Shown in pieces: positions 18,078-27,505 of a stretch of 64,000 nt of DNA (positions are counted from its first letter, which is position 1; the number at the start of each line of letters is the position of its first letter). Position numbers and translations under genes: made by a program. The stretch lies in contig CAIRCN010000082.1 in assembly GCA_903877135.1 (NCBI GenBank), forward strand, positions 1-64,000. The letters are read 5' to 3'. The notes beneath the pieces were generated by a model. That model worked only from the letters and a program-made list of their open reading frames with translations, had not been told where the DNA came from and did not search any database. Source of the stretch: an uncultured Opitutia bacterium (GTDB taxonomy: Bacteria > Verrucomicrobiota > Verrucomicrobiia > Opitutales > Opitutaceae).

Positions 18078-20009
18078 TCAGGCCGGGCTGGTAACCGCGG
18101 CGTCGAGCAGGATGCGCAGGCGGCGTCCCACTTCGTCGAGTCGGTAGGGTTTTTGCACGAAATCCCGCTGGCTGAGCAGTTGAAATTCCGCGCGGGTCTC
18201 CGGCGAGATATGGCCGCTGATGATGAGCACTGGCAACTGGGGCCGGGCCGCCCGAATCACCCGAAGCACCTCGATGCCGTTGGCTCCAGGCATGTTGAGG
18301 TCGAGGAGCGCGGCGGCGATGGCACGCGTAGTGTCGGCGATGATTTCGATGGCCTCCAGACCGGTGGCGGCTGAGGTGACGCGGTAACCCTTGCGGGTAA
18401 AGGCGGTCGTCAGCAGGGTGCGCAGCGGGCCTTCATCATCGACGACGAGGAGCGGCTCGGTGCCGCCGGGAAAATCCACAATGTTGGCGGCCGACACCGC
18501 AACGCGCGCGTCAGTGGCGAGGGGCAGGTGCACATGGAAGGTGCTACCGACGCCGGGCGTGCTGTCCACGTCGATGAAGCCGTTGTGACTTGCGGCGATA
18601 CCGTAAACGACCGCCAGGCCTAGGCCGGTGCCTTTGCTTTCCTGTTTGGTGGTGAAAAACGGTTCGAAGATGCGGGCGCGCACTTCTGGCGTCATGCCCG
18701 TGCCCGTGTCCGAGACGTCGAAACTAGCGTAGCGGCGGGTGGGTTCGGCCTTGGGGTGCTGGCGCAGTTCTGTGCCGAAATGCACCCCGGTTGTGACGTT
18801 GATGACGCCGCCCTGGGGCATGGCATCGCGGGCGTTGACGCAGAGGTTGAGCACGATCTGCTGGAGCTGGTTTTGATCGGCCAGCAGCGGCGGGAGCTTG
18901 TCGGCGAGCGCGAGTTGGAAGGTGACGGTGCGGGGAAACGTCTCCGCCATCAGAGCCACGAGGTCGCGGGTGAGCTGGTTCAGGTCAACCGGAGTGAAGC
19001 GAACCTCGGCCTTGCGGCTGAAAGTGAGGATTTGCTTCACGAGGCCGCTGGCGCGCTGTGCGGCGTGGTTGATCTCGCGCAGGCTTTTTTGCAACATGGC
19101 GGGCTCGACCACGCCGTCGAGGCAGAGTTCGGAGTAGCCGTGGATGATGGCGAGCAGGTTGTTGAAATCGTGGGCGATGCCGCCTGCGAGGGTGCCGAGG
19201 CTTTCCATCTTGTGGGCCTGGCGCAACTCGCTCTCGAGCGCCTTACGGCTGGTGATGTCCTCGCGCAGGCAGAGGAAATTGGTGATCTCGCCGGCGGGGC
19301 TGCGCAGGCAGGCGACCTTGGCGGACTCCCAGATGGTGGAGCCGTCGGCCCGGCGGGTGGAGAATTCGCCGCGCCACTCGTTGCCGGCGCGCACGGTGGC
19401 CCAGAATTGCTGGTAGGATTCCTCGCTGGCATGCCCGTCGCGCAGCACGGGGAGGTTGCGCTCGAGGATTTCCTCGAGGGTGCGGCCGCTGACCTCGGTG
19501 AACTTGGGGTTCACGTATTGGGCGTGCCCGGCGGGGTCGGTGATGACGATGGCGACCGGGGACTGCTCGACGGCGCGCGAAAGCCGGTAGAACTGTTCCT
19601 CGGCGAGGCGCTGGCGGGTGATGTCGCGACCGACGGCACGAATGGCGACGACAGCGCCGGTAGCGTCGGGCAGCGCAGTTTTTTCCCAGGCGAACCAGCG
19701 CACGCCCTGGGGGGTCAAGCAGCGCTGCTCACAGGTGGCGCGATAGGGCGGGTGGGTGAGTTCCTTCTCAATCGCGGCCATGGCAGGACGGTCTTCAGGA
19801 TAAATGAGCTGCTGCATTTCCATCCCGGGCAAGGCGGCCAACGCCTGCCCAAATTTGCGCGCAAAAGACAGATTGGCGGAGAGCAGCCGGCCAAGCAGGT
19901 CGCGACAGTAAACGGGATCGGCGCTGGTGGCCCAAGGGCCGAGCCAAGCATCGGGTGGCGACACCGTATCGGTGGTGCCCGCTTCGGGTTCATTCATCAC
20001 AGCAGACAT
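18078..20009 (-). CDS. Cytoplasmic hybrid histidine kinase (PAS-PAS-HisKA-HATPase-REC)
   Basis: This gene encodes 643 aa with no membrane segment. Two PAS domains (about 25-130 and 140-255, the second with [19 protein letters not shown]), a HisKA box with His280 in [11 protein letters not shown], HATPase motifs [14 protein letters not shown] and [11 protein letters not shown], and a C-terminal receiver with acceptor Asp near residue 566 ([11 protein letters not shown]). The protein should read a soluble or redox cue and phosphorylate its own receiver; no dedicated response regulator lies beside it. It shares the kinase-core type of the large kinase at 10184-14497. It is flanked by the HDOD gene upstream on the same strand, and a FliA-like promoter candidate lies just before its start. 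Confidence 0.9.
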   Translation of the reverse strand: MSAVMNEPEAGTTDTVSPPDAWLGPWATSADPVYCRDLLGRLLSANLSFARKFGQALAALPGMEMQQLIYPEDRPAMAAIEKELTHPPYRATCEQRCLTPQGVRWFAWEKTALPDATGAVVAIRAVGRDITRQRLAEEQFYRLSRAVEQSPVAIVITDPAGHAQYVNPKFTEVSGRTLEEILERNLPVLRDGHASEESYQQFWATVRAGNEWRGEFSTRRADGSTIWESAKVACLRSPAGEITNFLCLREDITSRKALESELRQAHKMESLGTLAGGIAHDFNNLLAIIHGYSELCLDGVVEPAMLQKSLREINHAAQRASGLVKQILTFSRKAEVRFTPVDLNQLTRDLVALMAETFPRTVTFQLALADKLPPLLADQNQLQQIVLNLCVNARDAMPQGGVINVTTGVHFGTELRQHPKAEPTRRYASFDVSDTGTGMTPEVRARIFEPFFTTKQESKGTGLGLAVVYGIAASHNGFIDVDSTPGVGSTFHVHLPLATDARVAVSAANIVDFPGGTEPLLVVDDEGPLRTLLTTAFTRKGYRVTSAATGLEAIEIIADTTRAIAAALLDLNMPGANGIEVLRVIRAARPQLPVLIISGHISPETRAEFQLLSQRDFVQKPYRLDEVGRRLRILLDAAVTSPA

Positions 20010-20024
20010 GGGTGCACTCCCTCG

Positions 20025-20051
20025 TTATCGGTTAGGTGGCCGGTGGATTGA
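20025..20051 (-). promoter_or_regulatory. Candidate sigma-28 promoter of the PAS hybrid kinase
   Basis: On the minus strand: TCAATCCA, 11 bases, ACCGATAA. The -10 matches FliA at 7 of 8 and the core -35 TCAA at 3 of 4, with exact spacing. It occupies the 55-bp gap between two genes, 15 bp before the ATG at 20009. Confidence 0.4.
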
Positions 20052-20064
20052 GCCTCAACGGATG

Positions 20065-20994
20065 TCACAGTAGGCCTTGCAACATCGAAGGCAGCCGCTG
20101 GACGCAGTTGGCCAAAGCGGCGCGGGCGAGCATGGACTCACTTCCGTCGGCTCCGTAGAGCATTTCCCAACCGTCGAGCTGCAGCCAGGAGTCCGGGGTG
20201 ATCGGATCGATGTTCTCGAATCCGCCGGTGATGCCGGCGTGGCGGACGATGTAGTCGGCCACTTGCACAGCGGCGGCGAATAGGCGATGGCGGGGGGCTC
20301 TTGCCGGATCGTTGTGATAGAGGACGGCGAGGGTGATTTCTTCAGGAATTTGATGCCGGCCGAGATAATGCGCACCGATGCGGGCGTGGTCCCAGCCGAT
20401 TAGTTCGCGCTCGCAATGGCAGACTTCCTGCGGATTGGCCGTCTTGGTCTCCATCAGCGTCATCAGTTCCTCTGGAAACGAGTAGGCCATCACCGCCTTG
20501 CCGACATTGTGCAGAAGTCCGACGAGATAGTCGGTGTCGTCGTCAATGTGCAGGGGTGTGGAAGCAAGGATCTCGCGGGTGAGTATGGCCGTGCTGATGC
20601 TGTGGCTCCAGAGGTCTTTCCACGGCAGATTTCCAGCGGTGTTCTGCTGTATCTTCTCAAGATCCTCAATTACAGGCGTGGCCATCGACAGCTCGCGAAT
20701 CTGGCGCAGCCCGAGAAAAAAGACCGCCTCCTCAATGTTGTTCACCCGAGTCGAAAGGCCGAAATACACTGAGTTGACCATCCGCAACAGCCGGGCCGTG
20801 AGCGACGGATCGCGCCGGATGACTTCGGCGATCTGGGAATTCAGGCTCTGGTCGCAGTTGACCAACTGGGTGAGGGCGCGATTGATACTCTGTAGCGACG
20901 CAAGTTTCGGACAGGCGTCTATCCGATTCTGGATGACTTCATCGGTGGAGGGAAGATGGCCGCTGACGGCCTCTGGATTGGCAGAGCTGATCAT
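20065..20994 (-). CDS. HDOD domain protein 2
   Basis: This gene encodes 309 aa from ATG 20994 (MISSANPEAV); the frame upstream to 21054 is open but adds only basic residues without similarity. The HDOD core is complete: CPKLASLQSINRALTQLV, IAEVIRRDPSLTARLLRMVN, EAVFFLGLRQIRELSMATPV, and YLVGLLHNVGKAVMAYSFPE, which keeps Asn-Val-Gly-Lys where true HD enzymes have His-Asp-x-Gly-Lys. The protein is thus a likely scaffold, not a hydrolase. It is transcribed divergently from HDOD gene 3, and the hybrid kinase follows on the same strand, so it may be co-expressed with that kinase. Confidence 0.85.
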   Translation of the reverse strand: MISSANPEAVSGHLPSTDEVIQNRIDACPKLASLQSINRALTQLVNCDQSLNSQIAEVIRRDPSLTARLLRMVNSVYFGLSTRVNNIEEAVFFLGLRQIRELSMATPVIEDLEKIQQNTAGNLPWKDLWSHSISTAILTREILASTPLHIDDDTDYLVGLLHNVGKAVMAYSFPEELMTLMETKTANPQEVCHCERELIGWDHARIGAHYLGRHQIPEEITLAVLYHNDPARAPRHRLFAAAVQVADYIVRHAGITGGFENIDPITPDSWLQLDGWEMLYGADGSESMLARAALANCVQRLPSMLQGLL

Positions 20995-21141
20995 CGTGGT
21001 GAAAACAAAGTGGGCCAGTTTCCTGCGCGAGGTTGTGGCCTTGCCCTCCTTCAATCGGTCAACCCAGCTTGCACTTGAGCTCGATTCCAGCGCGGTTCAC
21101 CGTGTCTGGCCGGTGGTGGGTGTCGGCATACCTGATTGGAT

Positions 21142-21168
21142 TAAACTTACAGAGAATTGAGCCGAAAG
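21142..21168 (+). promoter_or_regulatory. Sigma-28 (FliA)-type promoter of HDOD gene 3
   Basis: TAAACTTA, 11 bases, GCCGAAAG: exact TAAA, exact spacing and six of eight -10 bases. Expected transcription start is near 21175, only about 3 nt before the ATG at 21178, and there is no ribosome binding site between. This decides the start over the TTG at 21157, which lies inside the promoter. Confidence 0.65.
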
Positions 21169-21177
21169 ACAGTATCC

Positions 21178-22020
21178 ATGATCGCAACTGCAATCCCGCG
21201 CGAGATGCTGCTGCATGTCGTCAAGACCCTGCCGGCCGCACCGCGGATTCTGGCCGAACTCGGCCACATGCTGCTGGACGTGAACGCGGATTTGCAGGCC
21301 GTGGCGAATCTGCTCCGGTGCGACACTTCACTCACAACTCGGATCATTCGGATCAGTAACAGCGTGTTTTACAATCCGGGGCAGCCGCACGGTTCGATTG
21401 AGGAGGCCTTGGCGCGCATCGGCTTTGGCGAGGTTTACCGGGTTGCGGGGCTGGCGGCTACCGTGCAGTTTATCGACCAGGATTTTCCGCTCTACGGGAT
21501 CACCGGTCTGCAGATGCGTGAGAACTCCGTGCTCACCGCGCTTGTCATGGAGGCTGCGGCCAGCCAAACCGGCTCCGATCCACGTTTGGCCTACACTGTG
21601 GGTCTGCTCCGCTCGGTTGGCAAGGTCGCCCTCAGTCGCCTCACACGCAGTGCGGTCTATGCCGGGGGGCATCCTTCAGTCGTGAGCGGCGGACTGGCCG
21701 AAATGGAAACTGGCCTCATTGGACTCACGAATTGTGAGGCGGCCGCTGTGATTTTGACCGAGTGGCGTTTCCCGCGGACGATGATCGAGGCGATCAAGGA
21801 TCATTATGCCCCTGACACCCGGGTCTCGACTCTGGCGACGGTGCTTAATCTGGCCGCGGGCGCCGCGGAGCGTGGTGGACACGGTCTCACAGGTGAAACG
21901 GCCTACTGGTTGACCACGCCCGAGATCTTTGCCGCAGCGGGAATCGAACCAGAGCAGATGGAAGACATTCTGCGGCAGGCCCTCGAGATTTTCGGCCAGA
22001 TCAGGCCTACACTCGGGTAA
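21178..22020 (+). CDS. HDOD domain protein 3
   Basis: This gene encodes 280 aa from ATG 21178. The HDOD pattern is clear: LPAAPRILAELGHMLLD, VANLLRCDTSLTTRIIRISN, EALARIGFGEVYRVAGLAA, and YTVGLLRSVGKVALSRL (Arg-Ser-Val-Gly-Lys in place of a metal-binding His-Asp). It resembles HDOD 1 and HDOD 4 in length and layout, which suggests paralogues. A FliA-type promoter directly abuts its start codon, so it should be made together with late flagellar and chemotaxis genes. No partner is evident; its convergent neighbour belongs to the flagellin-modification block. Confidence 0.85.
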   Translation: MIATAIPREMLLHVVKTLPAAPRILAELGHMLLDVNADLQAVANLLRCDTSLTTRIIRISNSVFYNPGQPHGSIEEALARIGFGEVYRVAGLAATVQFIDQDFPLYGITGLQMRENSVLTALVMEAAASQTGSDPRLAYTVGLLRSVGKVALSRLTRSAVYAGGHPSVVSGGLAEMETGLIGLTNCEAAAVILTEWRFPRTMIEAIKDHYAPDTRVSTLATVLNLAAGAAERGGHGLTGETAYWLTTPEIFAAAGIEPEQMEDILRQALEIFGQIRPTLG

Positions 22021-22024
22021 ACGA

Positions 22025-22095
22025 CACGGCGGGTGTTTCGGATGGATGATACCGGCACGGCGCGTTCGGTATGGCAGACCAATATACCCGCCGTG
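22025..22095. repeat. Inverted repeat between convergent genes
   Basis: CACGGCGGGT (22025-22034) and ACCCGCCGTG (22086-22095) are perfect 10-bp inverted copies 51 bp apart, with a smaller ATACCG / CGGTAT pair nested between them. It fills the gap between two converging genes and may act as a bidirectional terminator structure, although no long T run follows. Confidence 0.4.
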
Positions 22096-22099
22096 GGCG

Positions 22100-23182
22100 T
22101 CAGAGGCCGGAGAAATTATTTTCGGCCAAATCCAGAATCGTTCGCCGCGTGGTTTCGCCAACGGTCGGAGCCTGCCCATTGAGGGCGCTCTGCACCTGGA
22201 GGCGGGTCTTTTCGACGAAGTGAGGATCGGTCGGCGGTATGGGAGGATGCAGCTTAAACATATCGCAGATTGCCTCCACCTTAGGCGTGTTACTGGGGAA
22301 AGCCACAACCGGTGTTCCGAGGGCGGCGGCGGCGATCGTATGGTGAAAGCGCGCCGAGATGACACAACTGGCGTGGGCCATGGTCTCAAGCCACATTTTC
22401 ATGCTGGTGGCATCAACCAACTCCAGCTCCGGGATGACCTCAAGCATGAGCGCGAAAGTGGCCGCGTCTTCCTGCGCCGGGCTGCTCTTGGCGCCGGTGA
22501 GAAAACAGATGCGCCGCCCGCTGCCGCCGGTCCCGGTGACCGCTTGCGCGATGGCCCTGGCCGTTTCGCGGGTGAGATTGACGCCGCCCGACAGCACGAG
22601 CGGACCGGCTGGCGTGGTGGCCGGCGGAACTGAGTGCCGCGTGATGAAACGCGGCAGGCAGTCGAAGCCCTGCTCGACTTTGAGACCGAGCCGCCGGATC
22701 ACTGCGGCCGAGGCGGTCTCGCGCGGCACCACGCGCGTCAGCATCGCCGCGACGCCGCGGTAGAGCGGGTCGACCTTTTCGTTAGGCTGCTCATCGCCGG
22801 AAGGGAAAAACGAGTGGTTGATCAGGTGCACAGGTTTGCCGAGAAACTTTCTCGCGGCATACATGAGGAAGAGCAAATTGGTCGGCCCGGTGTGCAAGCG
22901 GTGCAGGGTGCCCTCGCCGTTCACCACCACCACGTCGGCCTGGCTCAGGGCGTGGTAGACGGGCTTGTTGGCGTCAAAAAAACGTCGGACAAACTTGGCG
23001 TCGTCGAAATCCTGAGTTGTCGCCGGGGTCGGCGCCAGCGAATGCGTCGTGCGCACATCAAGCCAGTTGACCAGATAGCCGCGGTCGACAAGCGAGAGGT
23101 AGATCTCGGAGGCTGTGCCGTAGCAACCCCAGTGGTAGGTGTTGGCGGTGAAATTGAGGATGAGGGCGTTTTTTTTGTCCAT
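22100..23182 (-). CDS. Polysaccharide pyruvyl transferase family protein
   Basis: This gene encodes 360 aa from ATG 23182 (MDKKNALILNFTANTYHWG). The fold of CsaB/WcaK-type enzymes is visible: N-terminal NFTANTYHWGCYGTAS, the VVVNGEGTLHR motif, and C-terminal SARFHHTIAAAALGTPVVAF with the conserved Arg-His-His. These enzymes add a pyruvate ketal to sugars or share their GT-B fold to modify glycans. The gene starts 11 bp after a Maf gene and is third in a minus-strand row of two Maf genes behind two flagellin genes. Its likely job is glycan modification of flagellin, though an envelope polysaccharide role is possible. Confidence 0.8.
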   Translation of the reverse strand: MDKKNALILNFTANTYHWGCYGTASEIYLSLVDRGYLVNWLDVRTTHSLAPTPATTQDFDDAKFVRRFFDANKPVYHALSQADVVVVNGEGTLHRLHTGPTNLLFLMYAARKFLGKPVHLINHSFFPSGDEQPNEKVDPLYRGVAAMLTRVVPRETASAAVIRRLGLKVEQGFDCLPRFITRHSVPPATTPAGPLVLSGGVNLTRETARAIAQAVTGTGGSGRRICFLTGAKSSPAQEDAATFALMLEVIPELELVDATSMKMWLETMAHASCVISARFHHTIAAAALGTPVVAFPSNTPKVEAICDMFKLHPPIPPTDPHFVEKTRLQVQSALNGQAPTVGETTRRTILDLAENNFSGL

Positions 23183-23193
23183 GGAAGACGCGG

Positions 23194-24696
23194 TTAGTCG
23201 GGATTGATGCTGGCCGCAGTCTGGGCGAGCACGGCGAACTCCTCGATGAGGGAGTGCCATAACGAAGCGTCGTCCTCCACAGGAGGCAGCAGGTGGGGCA
23301 TGAGTTTGAATGAAAAGGCGCCGAGGATGCGGCCCACGTCCGGGTCGCCGAAAAAATGGCGAAACAGCTTGGCGGCGGCCGGGGGTCCGGCGGCGCCCAA
23401 GCTCGCGCGCAACGGCTCTATCAGACGGGTGGCGCGGCGGCCGGTGTCGCGCATGACCGCGAGGGTGGCGGTGGCATTCCCCAGCCTGGCCGGCGTCGCG
23501 AGCCGGGCCAGGGCGGCAGACTTTTCGCCCGCGGATGTGGCGAGTACGAAATGCTCCGGACGCACGAGGGTCGTGTTGGATAAGCGCGCGCCGCGGTCGG
23601 TGACGTTGAACACGAGGCCGGCGGGCCAGCCTGCGATGCGGGTGCTGAGGGCGCGCCAGTCGCCGGGTGCAAAGGTAGGCACGCTCGCGGCATAATTTCC
23701 CGGCACGATGGGAAGGTGTTGGTCGGGATTGTAGCCCGAGTCGCGGTAGAGCGCGGCGTCGGCGTCGGCTGCGTGGCGTTGGGCAGGCCGGGCGGCGTCG
23801 ACCGCGAGGTCAATGCCGAAAACATAGATGGGCGCGCAGCCTAGGAAGCGCGCCAGTTCGAGGGCGGTGGCGCCGCAGTTTTCCTGGGCACAGATGGCGG
23901 TGCGGGCCACGCCCTGCGCATCGAGCCAGTCCTCGGTGAGTTGGTTGCCCGACACGAACCATCCCGTCTCCGGCGGCAGCGCGTCGCGCCACTCGGGCGG
24001 GCTGGTGTTCGCCAGAATTACGCGGGTGGGCGGCGCGCCGGGTGGAAGGCATTTGGCGGGCAGCTTGGCGGCGTCGATTGAGACGGCAAAGTCCGCCGCC
24101 ACGCCGTGGCGCGCGAGCGTCCGCAGTGCCGAATCGGCGGCGAAAACGATGCCGCAACCAGCGGCGGCGGCGAGCCGCGGGGCGGAAACATCGAGCGAAG
24201 GGCCCGCGCCGCAAACGAAGGCGGGCAGGCCGGTGAGCGCACCTTTCCAAGCGGCCGGCAGTCGCTGCTGCGCGTAGGCGATTACGTTTTGGAAAAGGTG
24301 CCGTTGCCAGATGAAACCGTCTTTCTGCCGCGTCTCCCGGGCCTGATGCTGTTCTTGGAGGATGGCGTGGATTTTTTCGATGGCGCCCTCGAAGGCGGAT
24401 TGGGAGCGTTCAAGCACGGTCCGCGTCACATAGAGCGACGGCAGATGCCGCGGGTCCTTGCCTATGAATCGCGCCAGTAGGGAGGCGAAATCTGGTGCAG
24501 GCGAGGCATCCACGATGATATGCTGAGTGGCCGCGGAACTGAGGCTGGCAGAGTCGGCGCGGGCGCCCTCGGCGTCGGTGAACCAAAGCGCGTGGCGATA
24601 GTGACGGAGGTCGGCACTGACATCGGCTCCGGGCTCTCCGATCAGGATGCAGCTGGTTGCGCCGGGAAAAAGGTTCCGCAGGAGCAATTCGTTCAT
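23194..24696 (-). CDS. Maf/DUF115 flagellin-glycosylation protein 1
   Basis: This gene encodes 500 aa. The central MAF_flag10 / 6-hydroxymethylpterin pyrophosphokinase MptE-like domain (about 160-300) is plain: GLPAFVCGAGPSLDVSAPRL, GIVFAADSALRTLARHG, DFAVSIDA, PIYVFGIDLAVD. Maf proteins transfer nonulosonic acids (pseudaminic or legionaminic type) to flagellin Ser/Thr in the cytoplasm before export. Two such genes follow the flagellin genes here on the same strand and are paralogous to each other. It lies 69 bp downstream of Maf 2 and 11 bp before the pyruvyl transferase gene. No sugar-biosynthesis genes are in the window, so the donor must be made elsewhere. Confidence 0.85.
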   Translation of the reverse strand: MNELLLRNLFPGATSCILIGEPGADVSADLRHYRHALWFTDAEGARADSASLSSAATQHIIVDASPAPDFASLLARFIGKDPRHLPSLYVTRTVLERSQSAFEGAIEKIHAILQEQHQARETRQKDGFIWQRHLFQNVIAYAQQRLPAAWKGALTGLPAFVCGAGPSLDVSAPRLAAAAGCGIVFAADSALRTLARHGVAADFAVSIDAAKLPAKCLPPGAPPTRVILANTSPPEWRDALPPETGWFVSGNQLTEDWLDAQGVARTAICAQENCGATALELARFLGCAPIYVFGIDLAVDAARPAQRHAADADAALYRDSGYNPDQHLPIVPGNYAASVPTFAPGDWRALSTRIAGWPAGLVFNVTDRGARLSNTTLVRPEHFVLATSAGEKSAALARLATPARLGNATATLAVMRDTGRRATRLIEPLRASLGAAGPPAAAKLFRHFFGDPDVGRILGAFSFKLMPHLLPPVEDDASLWHSLIEEFAVLAQTAASINPD

Positions 24697-24765
24697 GCGC
24701 GGAAAAACCTCGGGGGTATCGACCGTGGACTGCTCATGAGCCGGGAGCGGGTGGCGCGGAGTTCG

Positions 24766-26379
24766 TCAGCGCAGGTTCTTTGCCAGGGCGCACAGCACGC
24801 GGCACTCGTCGAAGAGCCGCGGCCAGAGGCTGGAATGAACCTCGGCCGAGTGCAGGAGCGGCGGTCGTATCCTGAGGAAATAGTTGCCGAAAAGGACGTG
24901 AAATTGGGTGTCGCGGAAGAGGTCAAACAGGATCTCGAATCCTCGCCGCTTGCGGCCGCGGCCGAGTTCAAGTTGGGCGTCGGCGATCGTTTTCTCCGCC
25001 TTGCGCGCAAGGCGGGTGAAGACTTCGCGGAGCCTTTCCCATGCCCGTTCGTCAATCGGCTCGGCCACCGCCAACTGGGCTAGCCGTGCGGCTTTTCCCG
25101 ACCAGGCCGGATCGACGGCGAAGGCATCGGGATGCACGATGGTGGTGTTGCGAAAGCGGGCGCCGCGGTCGATGACGTTGTGCACGAGGCCGGCGGGCAG
25201 GAAAGTGCAGCGTTTGTCCAGATAGCTCCATTCGTGGAAAAGCGCGGTAGCGATCTCGTCCTGATAATTACCGGGCACCTTTGCGTAGTTCCGGTTCTTC
25301 GTCTCCTTCAGATTCTTTTTGTGTTCTTCTTGGAGGTTCGTGGCGAGGTCGAGAGTATGGCGGCGAGTGGGATCCTTGGTGTCAACGGCGTGGTCCATGC
25401 CGAAGAGGTAGATTGGCTGGCAGCCAAGGTGCACGGCGAGTTCGAAAGCCGTGATGCCGCAGTTTTCCTTGGTCTCAATCGCTGTCTGGCGAAAGCCGAA
25501 TTTTTCCAGCTCATCTTCGGTCAACTGGCAGCTCGAGAGAAAATATACGCGCTCAGGCGGCATGGCCTCTATCCAGGCCGGCGGCGCGGAGTTCGCCAAG
25601 ATCACCCTGTCCGGCAGGCGTGTGCCAGGCGGCAGACAGTTTTCCGGCGATTTACGCGAATCGACGGTGACAGAGAAGTCGACCGTGATGCCGCGCTTGC
25701 TCAGGGCGCGGACGGCTGAATCGGCGGCGAACACCACGCCGTGTGGGGCGCATTCCGCCAGTTTCGCGGCAGAGGCGTCGAGCGATGGTCCCGCGCCACA
25801 AATGAAGGCGGGCACGCCCTTGAGCGCGCCGGCCCAGGTGCGCGGCACACGGTGGCGCACATATGCAGAGAGGTTGGCGAGGACGTTTCTTTGGTAGATG
25901 AAGCCCAGTTGTTCGCGGAATTCGCGGCCGCGGTGGTGCATTTCGCATTGCGCGAAGATGGTCTCGATGGTGTTCAGGTAGACCGGGGCGGATTCGCCGA
26001 CGATCTCGTCGGTCAGAAAGATCGAGGGCAGGCGGATGGCGTCGAGTTCGATGAACTGGGTGAGGGCGGACGACAGGCGGGGGAGGTCGACACTGCCGGG
26101 CGGCACAATGAGGAGCTTCCTGCGGTCGATGCGGAAGCGGGCGGGCATCGCCCGATCGCGACTGAACCACATGACGTTAGGGTAGACACCGAGGTCGAGG
26201 CCCTCCACGTCGTCGAGGCTCCCGACGACGATGCAGGTCCGGGAGCCGGGGCAGACCTGGGCGGAGGCGAGGCCGCGCCGCTGGGGTTGCGTAGTGGGCG
26301 CGGGGGCAGCTGGAGGGGCGGAAGTTTCCGAAACACGCTCAGGATTGGGCTCGAGGGAAACGACGCCGTCGGTATTCAT
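24766..26379 (-). CDS. Maf/DUF115 flagellin-glycosylation protein 2
   Basis: This gene encodes 537 aa. The first ~45 residues are Pro/Ala-rich and low in complexity. The MAF_flag10 domain follows (about 170-330): GVPAFICGAGPSLDASAAKL, VVFAADSAVRALSKRG, DFSVTVDSRKS, PIYLFGMDHAVDTKDP. It aligns throughout with Maf 1, but its N-terminal tail is longer. Its start is 264 bp downstream of the flagellin 1 stop, with two hairpins between, so it probably has partial or separate transcription. Two Maf proteins beside two flagellins may mean different sugars or sites. The function as glycosyltransferase follows from the family and context. Confidence 0.85.
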   Translation of the reverse strand: MNTDGVVSLEPNPERVSETSAPPAAPAPTTQPQRRGLASAQVCPGSRTCIVVGSLDDVEGLDLGVYPNVMWFSRDRAMPARFRIDRRKLLIVPPGSVDLPRLSSALTQFIELDAIRLPSIFLTDEIVGESAPVYLNTIETIFAQCEMHHRGREFREQLGFIYQRNVLANLSAYVRHRVPRTWAGALKGVPAFICGAGPSLDASAAKLAECAPHGVVFAADSAVRALSKRGITVDFSVTVDSRKSPENCLPPGTRLPDRVILANSAPPAWIEAMPPERVYFLSSCQLTEDELEKFGFRQTAIETKENCGITAFELAVHLGCQPIYLFGMDHAVDTKDPTRRHTLDLATNLQEEHKKNLKETKNRNYAKVPGNYQDEIATALFHEWSYLDKRCTFLPAGLVHNVIDRGARFRNTTIVHPDAFAVDPAWSGKAARLAQLAVAEPIDERAWERLREVFTRLARKAEKTIADAQLELGRGRKRRGFEILFDLFRDTQFHVLFGNYFLRIRPPLLHSAEVHSSLWPRLFDECRVLCALAKNLR

Positions 26380-26474
26380 GCGGGAGGATTGGAGTGGTTA
26401 CCACCCTTGTATCGTCGCCCGGCGGAAAACCTTTAGGGCTGTGTTGACTGGCCCGGCCAATTCGGGAAAAGGCG

Positions 26475-26501
26475 AAGGCCCCGGCAAAGAGCCGGGGCCT
26501 T
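26475..26501 (-). terminator. Hairpin between flagellin 1 and Maf 2
   Basis: An 11-bp perfect stem (AAGGCCCCGGC / GCCGGGGCCTT) with a 5-nt loop; on the minus strand it is followed by CGCCTTTTCC. It is likely the main intrinsic terminator of the flagellin 1 transcript. Confidence 0.6.
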
Positions 26502-26578
26502 GAGCGCACACCCCAAACCAACACGACAGGGTTCGTGGCCGGGGCCTCCGCAGGGAGTTTGCCGGTGGTCCGCTTAGC

Positions 26579-26606
26579 CCCGGCCGCCACACGAATAGCG
26601 GCCGGG
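26579..26606 (-). terminator. First hairpin after flagellin 1
   Basis: A 9-bp perfect stem (CCCGGCCGC / GCGGCCGGG) with a 10-nt loop, 38 bp downstream of the flagellin 1 stop. It could stabilise the 3' end of an abundant mRNA or act with the second hairpin at 26475-26501. Confidence 0.5.
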
Positions 26607-26643
26607 ACATGGGCGAATCAGGACAATCCCTGTGCAGGGTTCC

Positions 26644-27426
26644 TTACTGGAGCAGTTTGAGTGCGCTCTGGGCACTCTGGTTGGCCTGTGCCAGCATGGC
26701 GGTGCCCGCTTGCACGAGCACGTTCCAGCGAGCGAGCTGGGTCGATTCCGAGGCAACATCCACATCGGTGATGCGGCTGTTGGCGGCCTCGAGGTTGGTC
26801 TTGTTGACTGCCAGCACCTCGCTGGCAAACCCGAGGACGCTTTGGCCAGCGCCGTTGGAGGCGCGGGCCTTGGCGACATCAGTGATCGCCGTCTTGATGT
26901 CGTCGATCGTCGCGGTGCCGAGGCTCGCGAGACTGGTGACATTGGTGCTCAGGTCAACACTGGCCAGGGACACGGTGCCCGCGCCACCCTCAGTGGTATT
27001 CACGCTGATGGTGGACATCAGGGCGATATCATTGAATTTTTGGCTGGAGAGACTGGAGATTTCAGTCTGGAGCTGGCCGTATTCCGTCTGGTAGTTGATC
27101 TTATCGTTGCTGTTTTTGGTGGAATCCGAGTAGAGCGTCGCGAGCTGGCTCATGCGGTCCAACATCTTGCCAACGGTCTTCAACACGCCGTCCTGCGTCT
27201 GGAGAAACGAGACGGCATTGCCGATGTTGGAAGCCGTTGCCCCGGAACGATTGGCGGCGGCAGATAGCGTCATGGACACGGCGAGACCACCGGCGTCGTC
27301 CGACGGGTTGACGATCTTAGATCCGCTCGAGAGCCGGTTGAGACTCTTCTGCAGGTTGGCGCTGGAAGCGGCGAGGTTGTCTGAGGCAACCGTTGCCGCG
27401 TAGTTTGTGTTAATCACGACTGACAT
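26644..27426 (-). CDS. fliC: Flagellin 1 (short, D0-D1 only)
   Basis: This gene encodes 260 aa from ATG 27426; the frame extends further upstream but flagellins begin MSVVINTN. The N-terminal D0/D1 signature is intact (SLNRLSSGSKIVNPSDDAGG, SNIGNAVSFLQTQDG), as is the C-terminal one (ANSRITDVDVASESTQLARW, ending NQSAQSALKLLQ). Only about 100 residues separate the two, so the surface D2/D3 domains are missing. Flagellin polymerises into the filament after export by the flagellar type III system, here probably glycosylated by the neighbouring Maf proteins. It is nearly identical to flagellin 2 in the middle, which points to gene conversion. The leader carries AAGGAA as ribosome binding site. 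Confidence 0.95.
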   Translation of the reverse strand: MSVVINTNYAATVASDNLAASSANLQKSLNRLSSGSKIVNPSDDAGGLAVSMTLSAAANRSGATASNIGNAVSFLQTQDGVLKTVGKMLDRMSQLATLYSDSTKNSNDKINYQTEYGQLQTEISSLSSQKFNDIALMSTISVNTTEGGAGTVSLASVDLSTNVTSLASLGTATIDDIKTAITDVAKARASNGAGQSVLGFASEVLAVNKTNLEAANSRITDVDVASESTQLARWNVLVQAGTAMLAQANQSAQSALKLLQ

Positions 27427-27505
27427 GGTAGTATCTTTCCTTGATAATTGCGACCTTCCGTCGTCGCCACGGGCCCTGATAGTCGGCGCGGGCCGCGCCG
27501 TATGC

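Noticed and set aside
18756-20051. 431-aa open frame on the plus strand
   Set aside because: It lies antisense to the PAS hybrid kinase, has shadow composition (Gly/Val/Glu/Leu runs) and shows no motif; the minus-strand kinase domains are complete.
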